The notes beneath the pieces were generated by a model, which was not told where the DNA came from, did not search any database, and saw only the letters and a list, made by a program, of their open reading frames with translations. A program made the position numbers and the translations under genes. Source: Macrobrachium rosenbergii (taxonomy: Eukaryota; Arthropoda; Malacostraca; Decapoda; Palaemonidae). From it: a stretch of 64,000 nucleotides of DNA. Shown here piece after piece: positions 1-11,115 of the stretch (its first letter is position 1; each line of letters starts with the position of its first letter). The DNA lies in contig NC_089756.1 of assembly GCF_040412425.1 (NCBI RefSeq), positions 9,703,226 to 9,767,225 on the forward strand, given 5' to 3'.

Positions 1-1589
1 ATTAATAGTTGCTCCTCCGGTGTTTGGGGTCCTAATTTTTCCCCCTCCTGGAGGCTGGCTGCAAGTCTCGTAACTCTTCGCTTCAAGTTAACTGTTTACG
101 GAGAGTTTTCTGAAGACGTTGCAGCCTTCTGTCTCGTTCTCAAACCTGTGAACATCGTCCCGGAGTGATAAGTAGGTGCGAGAATAATTGGGGCAAACCT
201 TTTCCGCTTAGCTCGGAATTAGGTGAGACAAACTTTTCCTTTAGGGGATTCGTTAGCTTCTCATCCCTTTTCGACGGTTCCTGGTCTACCGTCCCTAAGG
301 TGAAATCAGTTAAAAATGAACCTTTTTTAAACCAAGAAGACCCGCTCCGGGGCCCCCTCGAGGACGTCTCGGATCTCTAATCCGGTGCCGCTTACGAGTT
401 TGGCCTCGCTCTTCTGAAAGGGACACGCCCAAGCAAAGCAAGGCGGTTACCCTCCTTCCTTTGTTGAAGACTCTTTTACGGGTCTCCTTATAAGGAGCTC
501 GATTTGAGGGTCATTGTCAACCTATCAAACTATCTATCTACCTCATGGTCCGTGCCTTCCCTTTCCCAGGAGCTTAAATCCCAAGAGATTAATCTCAAGA
601 CTCATTGTCAATGGATCACCTGTTAAATCCTGCTGGGCACACGGAGGTTGGTGGAAGGGCATTTCTTCCCTTCCGGCCTGGTATCCCCTTATCCGGTTTT
701 GCCAGACTGTCAGAAGGAACATGGCATCTGTCTGGCAGGATCCCTAAGTGAGCCCTCATCTTCGCTAGGGGCTGGGCACATCGTCTCCGTTGAGAACTCT
801 AACGGAGTGGCAGGCGGAGAATTCCAAGTTCACGCCAGCTGTGGGGGTCTTACCGTGCTCTCTTTGAGAGCCCTGCTTCCTACCCCTTGTGCTCGAATGT
901 AGCCCTCTTATCAACAGGCTTGTTTCGAAAATAAACCGCTGAGGCATTTCCGGAGACAGATATCACAGATACGTTCTCAATGAATCTTCTAACCCGGACT
1001 ACGCTTCTAATTTATTCAGCGTACAGCTTCCTAAGCTTCCGGAGTCAATTCCCGGACTGAAACAGGGTGTAAGTCAGGCTTGCCCGTTCCGCCTTGAGCC
1101 GAAAAATCTTATGAACAGTTTCACCTGGAGAATTAATCTTTTCCCCAGGTGGGCGTTGTTACAGTCCGTCCGGGGCTACTAATGTTACTCAGAGCCTCCG
1201 TTCTCGTGGGTGTCTACCTTACGAGCGGAAACGATCTGATCTTGCCGGGCCCTATCCCAAGTCTGGCAAGAAGTTCATGTAGTTCAAGAGCCCCCCTGCT
1301 CAGGCGGTGGTGCAGGCTCTTCAGGTTTCTGCCCCTGACAGCCGTCAGCCTCTCACTCCCAGCCTCCACCTCGATGTGTGCGGGTTCAGCCAACACATCA
1401 GCCCTTGTAACACCCCGTGTGTCTCTGCCTCCCCATGTGCCTCCCAACGGAGTTTTCTTTGCTTCATACGAAAAACCGAAGGAAAGAATTTTCACTAGAC
1501 ATTCGGCCAGAGGCTCTGACCCTCGGGGTTATCATAGGAGCAGGGAAGCATCCTACTCCTCTCCAAGAAATTGGGAAGGCATACGCTTC

Positions 1590-2330
1590 AGGGGAGATAA
1601 TCAAGCCTCCTCCCTGTAGTATTCTCATATGGGTGGGAGGCTGTACCATTTTCAGGGCCACTGGAACTTCAGTCCCTGGGCCCAGAGTATAGTTATCAAG
1701 GCCCGGGGTGGAGCTGGACTGTTGTCCCCCTCCCCCAATCAGGTTCAGTCAACCTCCGGCCAGAGTTCTGGGGGTCTTTGTGAATGGCCTGTCAGGCTTT
1801 TTCAGTCTGCCAAGGAAGTTCCCTTCCACTGGAAAATTTTTCCGGGCGTGTCCCGTTTATTTTCCTCATTCAATGTGGCAAGTCTCGGTTGCTTACAGTC
1901 TTGTGGGTTCGGATCCTACTGCTCCGTGGAGCTGTAACCACCTCTATAGACCTTTCCAACGCTTCCTTTTCACATCTTGGTTTCAGAAAGGTCCTATCCC
2001 TTCTTGGGATTCAGACTGGGAGCAGGCGTGCCCCTTCAGGTTCATGCCCTCCTCAATGCAGCTCCAGAGTCTTTGCCAGTTTGAACAATACCGTAGTTCA
2101 ACAGCTCCGTATTAGAAGGCTATGCTAGCTGCATATCTAGTTGCCTGGCTCATTTAGGCACCCAGCGTCGGAATTGCCTGAGGGTGCCGGTCATTATACT
2201 CGGTTTTCTAGAGTCTCTGGGCTTCTAAGTAAACAGGAAGGAATCCCACCTGATTCCGGAGGGTAGCCTTCAGTAGTTGTGAATCCAGTGGAAGCGGAAA
2301 GAGATAGCAAGGGCGACCTATCATTTCATC
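1590..2330 (+). pseudogene. Reverse transcriptase remnant of element Z
   Basis: Translation in shifting frames gives GGRLYHFQGHW at about 1630-1662, then TSIDLSNASF at about 1941-1970. Shifting one base continues into HILVSERSYPFLGFRLGAG. A YLVAWLI segment near 2127-2150 sits where YLDDWL is expected, so both catalytic aspartates of the RT box are gone. Stops and at least two frameshifts separate the pieces. The motif order matches RTs of DIRS/YR elements. No functional product is possible. Exact edges are approximate. Confidence 0.5.
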
Positions 2331-3921
2331 AACTCAAGCATACCTCTCGCCGTGCCCAAGAAAAGGTCTTGGGTTCTCTCAAGTTTGCTGCAGTGACGGT
2401 TCTCCTTCTGAAATCAAACCTGGAGTTTATAACCGGGGTATGGCGGAGTCAGGGACGTGTCTCCCTGATTCCTCCTGTTTGAATAGTGGCCTCCGGCCTT
2501 GCATAACTATCAAGTGCTTACCGAAGTCAGTTCCTCTCCAGCTTTCCCCTCCGGCCTCAGTATTCCACACTGTCACCTCTCTGGGCGGGTGGGGTGGATA
2601 TTTTTTTGGCCCGATGAAATACATGGAACTTAGTCGGTCACATTCCGGCAGTTCCATATCAACGTTTTGGAGGGCTGTGGCAGTCTTCCTGTCCTTGGGA
2701 AACTTCTTCCCCCCAAGAGGTTTCATTTTAGGCTGGTTCTGAACAAAGCAGCAATAGTGCGCTGCGTAAATAAGTGGTTTTGGACTCGAGTTGCTTCATT
2801 CAGGTTATGGTTCATTCTTCTCCATAACCAACAGACACAAGTGCCTCTGTCTACCACCCTTCTTGTAGGGGTCCAAAGGTCACTACTTTTTCCCCTATCC
2901 AGGGCCTCCCCTGGTGTCGGAATAGTCCTTAGACGGAGCGTCATTCAGGTAGTCTTGTGACCTTTTCCTGGACCTGGAAGTAGGTCTGTTTGCAACCCAA
3001 TTCAGCCACAAACTATCAAGCTGTCACGTCTGGTATAAACTCAGCCTCGCGCCAGCCCCCTCAAGCTCTGATGCCCTGGCTTTGTGGTCTTTGTGAATCT
3101 TACAGTTTAGGAGGAAACTGATATTGGTCCTGTTATTACTGTTTTCCTAAAATCAGTTAAGGGATCCTACTCTACTGCAGTATGGTTCTGCAGTTAAGTA
3201 ACTAGCACTCTTCACATAGTTTTCGAAGCTACAGTAATGATGCGGCCGCATTGGCCTCAAGGAAAGTGTTTTGTTGGAACCAGACTCACAGGCTCTTAAC
3301 TTTCATCCCTAAGGTCTGTGTTCATCTAAGACCAGTACTCCGTCCACATTCGGTTTCCTGGTCTTTGAGTAATGTATCGGAGTTAGCTTCGGTAACCAAC
3401 AATCATCTTGTTCTTACCTTTCCTTGTTGGGGAAGACCCAAAATTTTTAATCAGCTTAGCTTCTAGTGTTAGTTTTCCTGTACTGTCTGCCCTGTCTAGC
3501 GGAACCAATCATTTTGGTTTCCCCTCATCAGGGGTAGTGTGTGGTCACCTTGGAAAGTACTCCCCTTTTACAAGGTCTGTTTCTGTGCCCAGTTTTCTCC
3601 TTACAGGCTTTTTTAGACAGGACTTCGCAATTTTGTCAGATCCTCTCTTTTTAAAAAAAGGGGGTTACTGTTGTCATCGTGTCTGCTATTAGGCAGAAAG
3701 TATTTTCTTAATACAAGCCTATTCAGGTTCAGTCCTAAGCTCATGATCTTAGACGGTGACCACTTACATTATTTTCATTACATGAATTTAGAGGACCTTA
3801 CTAATGTTCAAGGTAGAATTCTCCTAGTTTTCAAAGTCTCTGTTTCAAGTTTTTATTAGCATAAGAATGATGTTTATTTCTCTGTTATTATTTCACCGGC
3901 TGACACGGGACCCCGATCCAG

Positions 3922-4360
3922 AAAAAGGATTTTGACAAAGGAAAAATCTATTTCTGGGGAGGGGCCCGTGTCACCCGGTGACCCACCCCTGTTTTTCATT
4001 CTCTCCTCCCATGATAAACATCATTCTAGTGGGGTGGGTGCTAACATGGAATGCGGCTAGTGTTGCCTTGTGTACAGTCCGCGAGTAGTGCATGGGCTTG
4101 TATCGCACCTCTCTCGTTGGGACTTTTGACATTGGGAATCTTTATAGGCAGGGTCCCGTGATTGTGACTATCTCACCCTTTACCATATACGACTCCATTT
4201 CTTGGAGCTCGCTCTGGGGTAGTAACCCCAGCTTTACATTTAGCTTTTCTCTGGTATCTAGCAACGGAATTACCTAGAAATAAGTGCTGAATGGATTATT
4301 TCACCGGGTGACACGGGCCCCTCCCCAGAAATAGATTTTTCCTTTGTCAAAATCCTTTTT
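3922..4360. repeat. 60-bp perfect inverted repeat bounding the 3' module of element Z
   Basis: Positions 3922-3981 and 4301-4360 are exact reverse complements of each other (60 of 60 by eye), separated by 319 bp. A third, imperfect piece of the same sequence lies at about 3888-3920 in the orientation of the right arm (ttcaccggctgacacggg). This short copy, inverted copy, spacer, end copy arrangement resembles the internal complementary region plus terminal repeat of DIRS elements and recurs at 10528-10797 and 19158-19466. Confidence 0.75.
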
Positions 4361-4827
4361 ATCATTCTCTTTTACTTTTTTAACTAGCAGATGTAATAAA
4401 GAGATGCGGCGACCCCATATAAAAATGGGAACAAGCTGGGAAGAAGAAGAAGAAGAAGATGTAATAAAGAGATGGAGGAAAAAAAAGGTGGTCTATTGTA
4501 AGTTGGTCTCTCTCGCTGCCTGCGCCTGCGTAAATTCTAAAAATATTTTTCCTAAATATTTTTGTATCGGTATTAATTGCTAACCCCATCGTAAACTCGA
4601 AATATCGTAAGTCGAATTGTCGTAACTCGAGCACTACCTGTATTTGATAATTGTCTTTTCTTTATTAACCAACTTGTACTGATTTATGGGATACTTTAAT
4701 TCTAAGATGAGGTGCTTAGCTACTGGGTTTCGTGTATTCTAGCCTAACAAATGGCTAATCCAGCAAAATGGCTAATCCGGCACCCTCCAGGTCCCAATGA
4801 TGCCGGATTAGTGATGGTCAACCTGTA
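4361..4827. repeat. Mosaic of truncated MITE-like ends between elements Z and A
   Basis: No gene is visible. A 17-bp word (gatgtaataaagagatg) occurs twice, near 4391 and 4459, around a GAA-rich tract. The segment ending at about 4640 (cgtaactcgagcactacctgta) and the segment ending at 4827 (agtgatggtcaacctgta) each look like the right end of a TA-inserting MITE, because both end in cctgta like the 9939-10303 element. Their left ends are not found, so these are truncated or nested copies. Confidence 0.4.
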
Positions 4828-4829
4828 CT

Positions 4830-4986
4830 TTCATACTCAGATATAATCATTTTAGAGGGTTTTTATTGTTTGAACCATCAAAATAGGCAGTTCTAAGCAT
4901 TTTTAGAGGGGTTTTAAGTATTTGCAGATTTTAGCTATTTGCGGAGGGGTGTGGTACGCATCCCCTGCGAATACAGGGGTTTACTG
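4830..4986. mobile_element. MITE-P copy 1, right-end fragment
   Basis: The segment runs from tcatactcagatata to gcgaatacaggggtttactg and matches the corresponding half of the complete MITE-P copies at 18410-18792 and 23189-23533. The left half is missing. The fragment abuts the start of recognisable DIRS element A at about 5000, so it marks the 5' breakpoint of A. Confidence 0.7.
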
Positions 4987-4999
4987 CAGTGCAAATGTC

Positions 5000-6353
5000 A
5001 TGTCAGTGGAGGTGGTGACTACTTGTCCTGCCAACGTTCCTAGACATAGGTCCCTGTCAAACTACCCTAAACCTGGGAGGAGGCAAACCAAACGTCCAAG
5101 GGTGGTCGGTGGGGTTTGCCTACGGGTAGTTGCTCCCTCAGCCGAACCTGTTGACCATTCCCAGGACTTGCCAGACGGCCATTGGAAAGGCGTCCCAGTG
5201 GATGTGCACGCTTCATCATCGTGTGGTTCCAATTCCAGCGTGAATAGGAGGTGCAGCAGGCACTTTTCCGACGTTTCCAGACCGTTGAAAAGATCAGCAG
5301 CTCCTGAACACATTCCTCCATTTTCTTGTAAGCATTCCAGAGATCTGGGTTATACCGTAACGCTCGTCTAATAAGAGCTCTGATCAGGCAGTGTCAGCCG
5401 AGTGCTCAGTAAGGATGCGTTCAGTGTTGGCCGAGCGTGCAGTGAGGGCAGACAGCATCGCGGTTGATTGCTCGGCTGGCGTCAAGCCGCCAGTTGTTGA
5501 TACTACTGTTCGTTTTGAACGTTCAATAGCAGTTGAACGCCCAGTGACATACGTTGGGGCAGTGGATTTTGAGCACCCGAGTGGAGGTGAGTGCACTATC
5601 CAAGCCGAGCGCTCCGACCATCATTTGGCACCCAATCATCATACGTCTCCTGTGAAGTCTCACTGGACTCAGTTGCCGCACTCGCTGTCTCATTTGGCAG
5701 CACATCCTGACAAGCATTTAACATCTCATACCACTGCTTCTGATCGTCCAACGCAACCAGTTTTGACTAGTGTCAGCGTTCCAGTGACGCAAGACTCCTC
5801 TCTGGAAACGATTCATTGTTGTCTCGATAACATTTTGAACCTTTTAAAGAAGCCTTCGACTACAGTGCAAGAACAAAAGTTAGTTTCTTCTTCGATCTCG
5901 TCCGTGGAAGAAGATATAGAGAAGGATCAACCAACGTCAGCTTATGCCTCCTTATTGAAGTTTATTCTCTTCAGCTATACAACCTTCTCCCTTTCAGCCC
6001 CTTCGTCTCTGGGCTTGGCATTTATGATGTGACAACCCACAGGCTCCTCTAACCTGCCGAAGATGGTTCTTTCCTGTTCCTCGAAGAAAGCTTTGTCTCG
6101 CATTGGGGATTGGTTGGCTGATAAGAGGGATCTTGGCAAGGCCACCTTCTGCACCCCTCCTTCTTGTTTGACGAAAAGGAGATATCTCTCTTATGTCACC
6201 AGGGAAGCTCCATCCTTGGGAGTTTCTGCCCTCTCCCAAGGGGACTTCTTCAGCTTAATTGATTCGACGCGACGTTCGCCGTTTGTTTCTGCCAAGATAG
6301 GCTTTTCGTCAAGGGAGTTGGATCATTTAGTGAAAGACTTATTCAAAGTCTGA
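5000..6353 (+). pseudogene. Gag-like ORF remnants of DIRS element A
   Basis: Three open pieces (5000-5371, 5391-6032, 6063-6353) encode a low-complexity protein rich in Ser, Pro, Val, Glu and Arg, followed by a better conserved block (DWLADKRDLGKATFCTPPS, then APSLGVSALSQGDFFSLID). The matching block in element B is DTWLAEKRDLWKAVFCTPPS near 13229. The 5391-5640 part has an irregular AERAV/VERPV-type short repeat, like the pentapeptide array of B at 12430-12720. A structural gag role is inferred from position upstream of RT. It is interrupted by stops and small shifts. Confidence 0.6.
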
Positions 6354-6884
6354 AATATTTAGTTTCCTTAATTGGATAGTGGGAGCTTTGACAAAGAAGA
6401 CTGAAGATTGCAGAGCACCACCGGACTAGCTACGAGTTTTACCCTGTGCGTACAAGGCGGTTCGTGATGGATCGCAAGAATTGGCTGCTCTCTTTACCTT
6501 AGGGATATTGAAGAAAAGGGAGCTGGGGTGTTCGTTTGCCACCAAAGGAGTCAATCCTTGTCAGGAATCGTCTCTGCTCTTCGCCCCGTTGTACTGAGCT
6601 AGTCTGTTTCCCAGGGCTACTTTAGAGCATGTAGCTTCAGAGCTTCAGAAGAAGTCTACCCAGGACTTGCTAACACATTCTTTTAAATGCCCAGGAACAG
6701 TCAATTCGGACACCTGCGGCGCCTGTTAGTTTAAGGGTGGCCTCTCCTTTGCAACAGTGGCCTTTTCGTGGCGGCAGAGCAGCATATCAGTCCCGACCAC
6801 TTAGTAAGCCCAGTGCGCACAGTCAACAAGTCATCTATCAGACCCGCTACTTGCAAGTGAGGATCTGGTCCTCAGTGTGCCAGT
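6354..6884 (+). pseudogene. C-terminal gag region of element A, frame-broken
   Basis: No long frame is open here, but pieces such as FATKGVNPCQESSLLFAP (about 6530-6590) and SLFPRATLEHVASELQKKS (about 6605-6660) match element B at 13670-13790 (LLFAPLDRTSLFPQATLEQV). This is the part of the ORF just before RT. It is degraded by at least three stops. Confidence 0.5.
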
Positions 6885-8264
6885 GTGAGCAACACTTCTC
6901 CAGAGATTTTTGGCCTGTCAAAGGAGCTTACCTATCTACTCAAAAAAGCGTCTATAGAAGTTGTGAAAGACATGAAAACGAGCGGGTTTTACAACTGCCT
7001 CTTCATCGTACCCAAGTCATTGGGAGGGTGGAGACCTGTCCTGGACTTAAGTAGTCTGAATTTTTTTGTAAAGACCACAAAATTTAGGATGGAAACCAAT
7101 TAGTCAGTGCTGTCCTCCTTTCGTCAAGGAGATTTGATGGTTACGATACACATGGAGAATGCATATTTTCACGTTCGAGTCCACCCGGTATCCAGAAAGT
7201 ACTTGAGATTCGTGTTCCAGGGCAGGATCTATCAGTTTCAAGCCCTCTGTTTTGGTCTTTCAACAGCCCCACAGGTCTTCACCAGGGTTCTCGCCCCAGT
7301 AGCAAAGTGACTACATGTCATAAGCATCAATATATGCCTGTATCTTGACGACTGGCTCATACACTCCCATTGCACACAGGATTTACAGAAGACCCTCTCC
7401 CTTGTCCAGGATCTGGGCCTTCTGATCAACTTTTCCAAGTCACAGCTAGTCTCGACTCAGTCGATCGTCTATTTAGGGATGATGATCAACTGTCAGAGTT
7501 TTTGGGCTTTTCTGTCACAGAGAAAAATTTTTTCCTGCCTGCAGGAGATTCGGAAATTTCTCGTTCTTCCTTCCTGTTCAGCCAAGGAGTGAATGAGCCT
7601 CTTGGGTACTCTTTCATCCATAGTGAATTTTGTGTCGTTAGGGAGACTGCACTCAAGACCCCTCCAGTTCTTCCTAAAGGCCAACTGGCACAGGAAAACA
7701 TCCGCGGACTCATTTGTCTTCCCCATTACTCCCGAAATCAAGGAGAACCTTTGGTAGTGGCTGGGTCGAGAGAGATTCCTGGTAGGGAAGTATTTATTCC
7801 CTCTGAACCCAAGCCTAACTTTGTTCTCAGATGCGTCAGACCTAGGATGGGGAGCTCATGTACAGGACTTGGAAGTTGCTGGGACTTGGTTGCAAGAAGA
7901 AAGATTGCTCCACATCAATGTAAAGGAGCTGAAAGCGATACACCTGGCTCCTCAGTATTTTGCTTTGGTTACACACATCCAAATAATTGCAGTCCACTCG
8001 GACAACATGACGGTGTTGGCCTACATAAGGAACCAGGGAGGGACGCACTCTTTCTCTCTTTGCCAGGGGGCCAGAGATCTTCTCATTTGGGCCCAGAACA
8101 ACCGTACGCAGATCGTCACCCGTTTCATTCAGGGCATGATGAAAGTTCTTGCAGACAAGTTGAGTCACCGCAAACAGGTCCCACCGACGGAGTGGAAACT
8201 GAATCCGCAGGTATGCACCAACCTGTGGAAATGGTGGGGGAAGCCATCGATAGACGTGTTGTGA
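6885..8264 (+). pseudogene. Reverse transcriptase-RNase H of DIRS element A (broken)
   Basis: One reading frame carries the whole domain order, interrupted by stops including 7104-7106 and 7308-7310. RT pieces in order are GFYNCLFIVPKSLGGWRPVL, motif A as VTIHMENAYFHV, FQALCFGLSTAPQVF, and the catalytic box CLYLDDWLIHS near 7340. RNase H follows with LFSDASDLGWG (about 7820), NVKELKAIHLA (about 7918) and AVHSDNMTVLAYI (about 7990). In motif A the catalytic aspartate is His (CAC at about 7149), where element B has Asp. The RNase H acidic residues look intact. The domain copies the element's RNA into DNA in the DIRS family, but this copy cannot work. Confidence 0.85.
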
Positions 8265-8438
8265 TGTCAAAGAATCATCGTCTTCTCCTGTATTGTTCGC
8301 CAGTTCCAGACCCTCTGGCTTTGACAGCAGACGCTCTGCTCCAGGACTGGTCCAACCTGGACATCTACAGTATGACTTTCCTCCATTCTGTATGGTGAGG
8401 GAAGTCATCAACAAGTTTCAGTCTCAAGCAACTCATCG

Positions 8439-9535
8439 ATGACGCTAGTGGCCCCATTTTGGCCGCAGAGGGAATGGTTCCCGGATCTTCTAGGCCTCTC
8501 AGTGGACTTCTCAAGACTTCTCCCACAGCATCAAAGTCTTCTCGAACGACATCATTTCCTCCGTTTGTCCACTCACTCTGACAGGCTTCAGATTGTCAGG
8601 AAGCTTGTCAGAGTGAAAGGATTTTCAAAGGCAGCTGTGAAGGCTATTGCCAACTGTAGACGACAATCTTCATCCAACGTCTTCTAGGCTAAGTGGTCAG
8701 TTTTTCGTGATTGGTGTCTAAGACATAGCATCTCATCTTTTGAGACCACTTTAGCTCGAATAGCTGAATTTTTTTAGCGACTTTGAGTATTAAAGGCTGT
8801 AGATCCATGCTCAGTTCTGTCTTTAGTCACAGAGGTTTGTATCTTGCAACAAGTCAGGATTTTAGTGACTTGATTAAATCTTTTGATGCTTCAAAGGAAC
8901 ACATACTTCCTTCTACTGTATTCCCTGGAACCTAGATGCTGTGCTTCGTTGGCTCTCAGGACCTCCCTTTGAGCCTCTTCATACATCTTCCCTGAGAGAC
9001 TTAACGAGGAAGACTCTCATTTTGGTTGCTCTGGCGACAGGCAAAAGAGTTAGTGAATTACAGGCCTTGGACAAGCAGGTCAGCTTTTCACAAGGTGATG
9101 CGGTCTTTATGTTTACCCGTGAGCTTCTTACGAAGAACAAAACCCCAGCCAATCCTTGGCCCCATTCATTCTCTATCAAGAACCTTACAGATACCCTGGG
9201 ACCTACAGACCAGGAGAGAGTTCTCTGTCCAGTTGGAGCCTTAAAATGTTACCTGGAGAGGACTAAGAGCATTAGAGGTTCCTCTCGCAACCTCTGGTAT
9301 TCTGTAAAGAACCCATCTCATTCTGTGTCCAAGAACACATTATCCTTCTTTCTTAGAGAAGTGATCTCTGAATCCCAGAGGGGAATTCAGGAAGAGGCCT
9401 TACCTTTGTTGAAAGTTAAAGCCCATGAAGTGCGGGCAGTCGCCACTTCGCTGGCTTTTAAACGCAATCTGTCACTTTTGGCTATACTTCAATCTACTTA
9501 CTGGAAGTGCAGATCTGTGTTTGCCTCTTAATTTT
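8439..9535 (+). pseudogene. Tyrosine recombinase of DIRS element A, catalytic Tyr lost
   Basis: A linker with FWPQREWFPDLL at about 8460 precedes an N-terminal core-binding region (8570-8930, frame-broken) and a catalytic domain at 8941-9531. Catalytic motifs visible are the first Arg in GKRVSELQAL (about 9040) and HEVRAVATSLAF (about 9424, the HxxR box). The expected Tyr-containing end is hit by a stop: after FAS the codon is TAA at about 9529-9531, and the continuation LHDVE is readable only after a one-base shift. YRs of this family integrate circular DNA copies. The break falls exactly at the nucleophile position. Alignment to element B cannot fill it because B lacks the segment. Confidence 0.85.
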
Positions 9536-9936
9536 GCATGATGTAGAAACCACTTATGAAAACTGCAGTAAATTAGGTCCATTCTCCGTGGCTGGCTTGG
9601 TACTGGTGTAGAAGGGTAGGAGCATGTCTCCTTTTTTCTCTGTCTCCTCATCTTGATTTTAGGTGATTGAGTTATGAGAGCCTACGGGTATATGTAACTG
9701 GAGTCATTATCTCCCTTTCGTTGGGTTTGGTACTTAATGTAAGGTGTAGGTAACAATGCTTGGTCGAAAAATTTTTCTTGTACTGCGCCCAGGGCAAGGG
9801 TGTATTCTTTTGTTTAACGCTTTGGCAACCATTAGAGAACTCCGTGGCGGCAAAGCACCCACTAAAGTAGAGGCAATTTTCAGCTTTACTGCTGTGCCAT
9901 TACAGGTTGATGATGATGAGCACCGACCAGAGGCAG
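9532..9936 (+). other. 3' untranslated region of DIRS element A
   Basis: This stretch is non-coding. It contains a block shared with the 3' region of element B: ctgcgcccagggcaaggg at about 9783 matches tactgcacccagggcaaggg at 17257, and cactaaagtagaggcaa at about 9859 matches 18943. In B these two blocks are about 1.6 kb apart because of (TA)n and MITE insertions. In A only about 60 bp separates them. Confidence 0.6.
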
Positions 9937-9938
9937 TA

Positions 9939-10303
9939 CAGGCAGTCCCCGGTTTACGACGGTTCCGGCTTACGACGTTCCGAGGTTATGACGCTTTTCA
10001 AATATATTCATCAGAAATTATTTCCGGCTTACGACGCGTGTTCCAGGGTTACGACGCCGTCAGACGCCCGATCCGACGGAAGAAATATGGCCCCAAAACG
10101 GCAGAATAATCATAATTTGAAGGTTTTTTGATGTAAAACTCAATAATAATGCAGTTTACGTCGTTTTCAATGCACCCAGAGCATTAAAAGTAAGGTTTTC
10201 TTATGATTTTTGACGATTTTCGACGATTTTCCGGCTTACGACGATTTTCGGGTTACGACGCGGCGCAAGAACGGAACCCCCGTCGTAAACCGGGGACCAC
10301 CTG
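9939..10303. mobile_element. MITE-Q, complete 365-bp copy with TA target duplication
   Basis: The left end CAGGCAGTCCCCGGTTTACG and the right end, read in reverse complement as CAGGTGGTCCCCGGTTTACG, form terminal inverted repeats of about 22 bp. TA dinucleotides flank both ends (9937-9938 and 10304-10305). Removing the element gives a site matching the uninterrupted sequence in element B near 19013. TA duplications and size fit a Tc1/mariner-type non-autonomous element. The interior has many gtcgtaa/ttacgac words and no coding capacity. Confidence 0.85.
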
Positions 10304-10439
10304 TACCTGTCTGCCATAGCTCTCTCAACAGGTAAGGTTACAACAAGCATTTTCCAATGCTGGCTACCTGTCTATTTCAAATTCATCTCCATTACTGAGT
10401 GTTTTTGAGTAGTTAGTGTCTATGTATCCCAGCTCCTTT

Positions 10440-10797
10440 CTCTGTGGGATTCAGCAATGTAATTACTTGGTAAGTTACTTATATAAAAATGATGTTTTTA
10501 TAATAAAATAAAGTTTTATATATACTTAATAATAAAATAAAGTTTTATATATACTTCCCAAGTAATTACATAATCGGAGCCCTCCCGCCTCCCCTCTAAT
10601 GGACATTGTGCATGAATGAAGTGAATACCTGAGCCGGTTGCACCTATTCTTCCCCAAAAGTGGCCGGGGTCTGTTACCTACACCAAAACAACATGAGCGC
10701 TACCGCGAAATTTTAAAAAACTGAAGCTGCTACGAAGAGTAGGAACTAATAGCAATGTAATTACTTGGTAAGTATAAATAAAACTATTTTATTATAA
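10440..10797. repeat. 3' terminal module of DIRS element A
   Basis: The module opens with tgtaattacttggtaagtta (10458), then a tandem duplication of about 29 bp (aataaaataaagttttatat, at about 10503 and 10532). Next comes cccaagtaattacata, a spacer of about 180 bp, and finally the inverted match atgtaattacttggtaagta at about 10755-10774. It aligns over its whole length with the 3' module of element B at 19158-19466. Confidence 0.75.
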
Positions 10798-11115
10798 AGA
10801 TGTCACATTTGTATCTACTGTATAGTACTCTTTGGTAAGGATGGTCATAGTTCTAGAATCAAGTCTTGGTTGTATAGCAGCATATTAGTAGAGTATTTAC
10901 AGTACAAGTAAAATAGCTGCAAGAATATATTATAGTTTTGGTTTCAGGTTTGGTTATGTTACATTTTTTTATTTTTAAAACTTCAGTACAAGATGATCTG
11001 ATGTTTTCATGTATCAAGCAGAGAAGTGTTTTAGTTTACTTTGTACTTCTTTATGCACTTGGGTTTTCAGTCCATATTCAAATTATGTGTTTTGCAACTT
11101 AATGGTTCTTTTTAT
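10798..11115. other. Short AT-rich spacer between DIRS elements A and B
   Basis: No coding frame, repeat or RNA gene is recognised. It could be original intronic DNA of NPRL3 into which both elements inserted. That is inference from the host exons lying downstream on the same strand. Confidence 0.4.

Larger units (their letters stand above)
1..4360 (+). mobile_element. Decayed DIRS-like (YR) retrotransposon 'Z', 5' end outside window
   Basis: This stretch reads as a heavily broken tyrosine-recombinase retrotransposon. Recognisable pieces in order are a pre-RT segment near 1625-1735 (GGRLYHFQGHW), RT motif A near 1935-2000 (TSIDLSNASF, followed after a frameshift by PFLGFRLGAG), a ruined catalytic box near 2130 (YLVAWLI where the family has YLDDWL) and a possible recombinase C-terminus near 3750-3810 (YMNLEDLTNVQG). 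Every frame is interrupted by stops. The 3' end is a structured module (see 3922-4360) of the same design as the 3' ends of the two DIRS elements downstream. Family knowledge: DIRS elements encode gag, RT-RNase H and a tyrosine recombinase and lack LTRs and integrase. The assignment rests on short motifs plus the terminal architecture. A related YR clade such as Ngaro is possible. Confidence 0.6.
5000..10797 (+). mobile_element. DIRS-like retrotransposon 'A', 5'-truncated
   Basis: The order is gag remnants (5000-6700), RT plus RNase H (6885-8264), tyrosine recombinase (8439-9535) and a 3' terminal module (10440-10797). This is the DIRS order. The same blocks in the same order are found in element B (11116-19466), with clear protein-level similarity throughout (for example GFYNCLF, YLDDWL, SDASDLGWG, KRVSEL). 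There are no LTRs. The 5' terminal repeat and the zinc-binding start of gag seen in B are absent here, and the element begins at a truncated MITE-P. A 365-bp MITE sits at 9939-10303. Several stops and frameshifts make it inactive. Confidence 0.85.
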
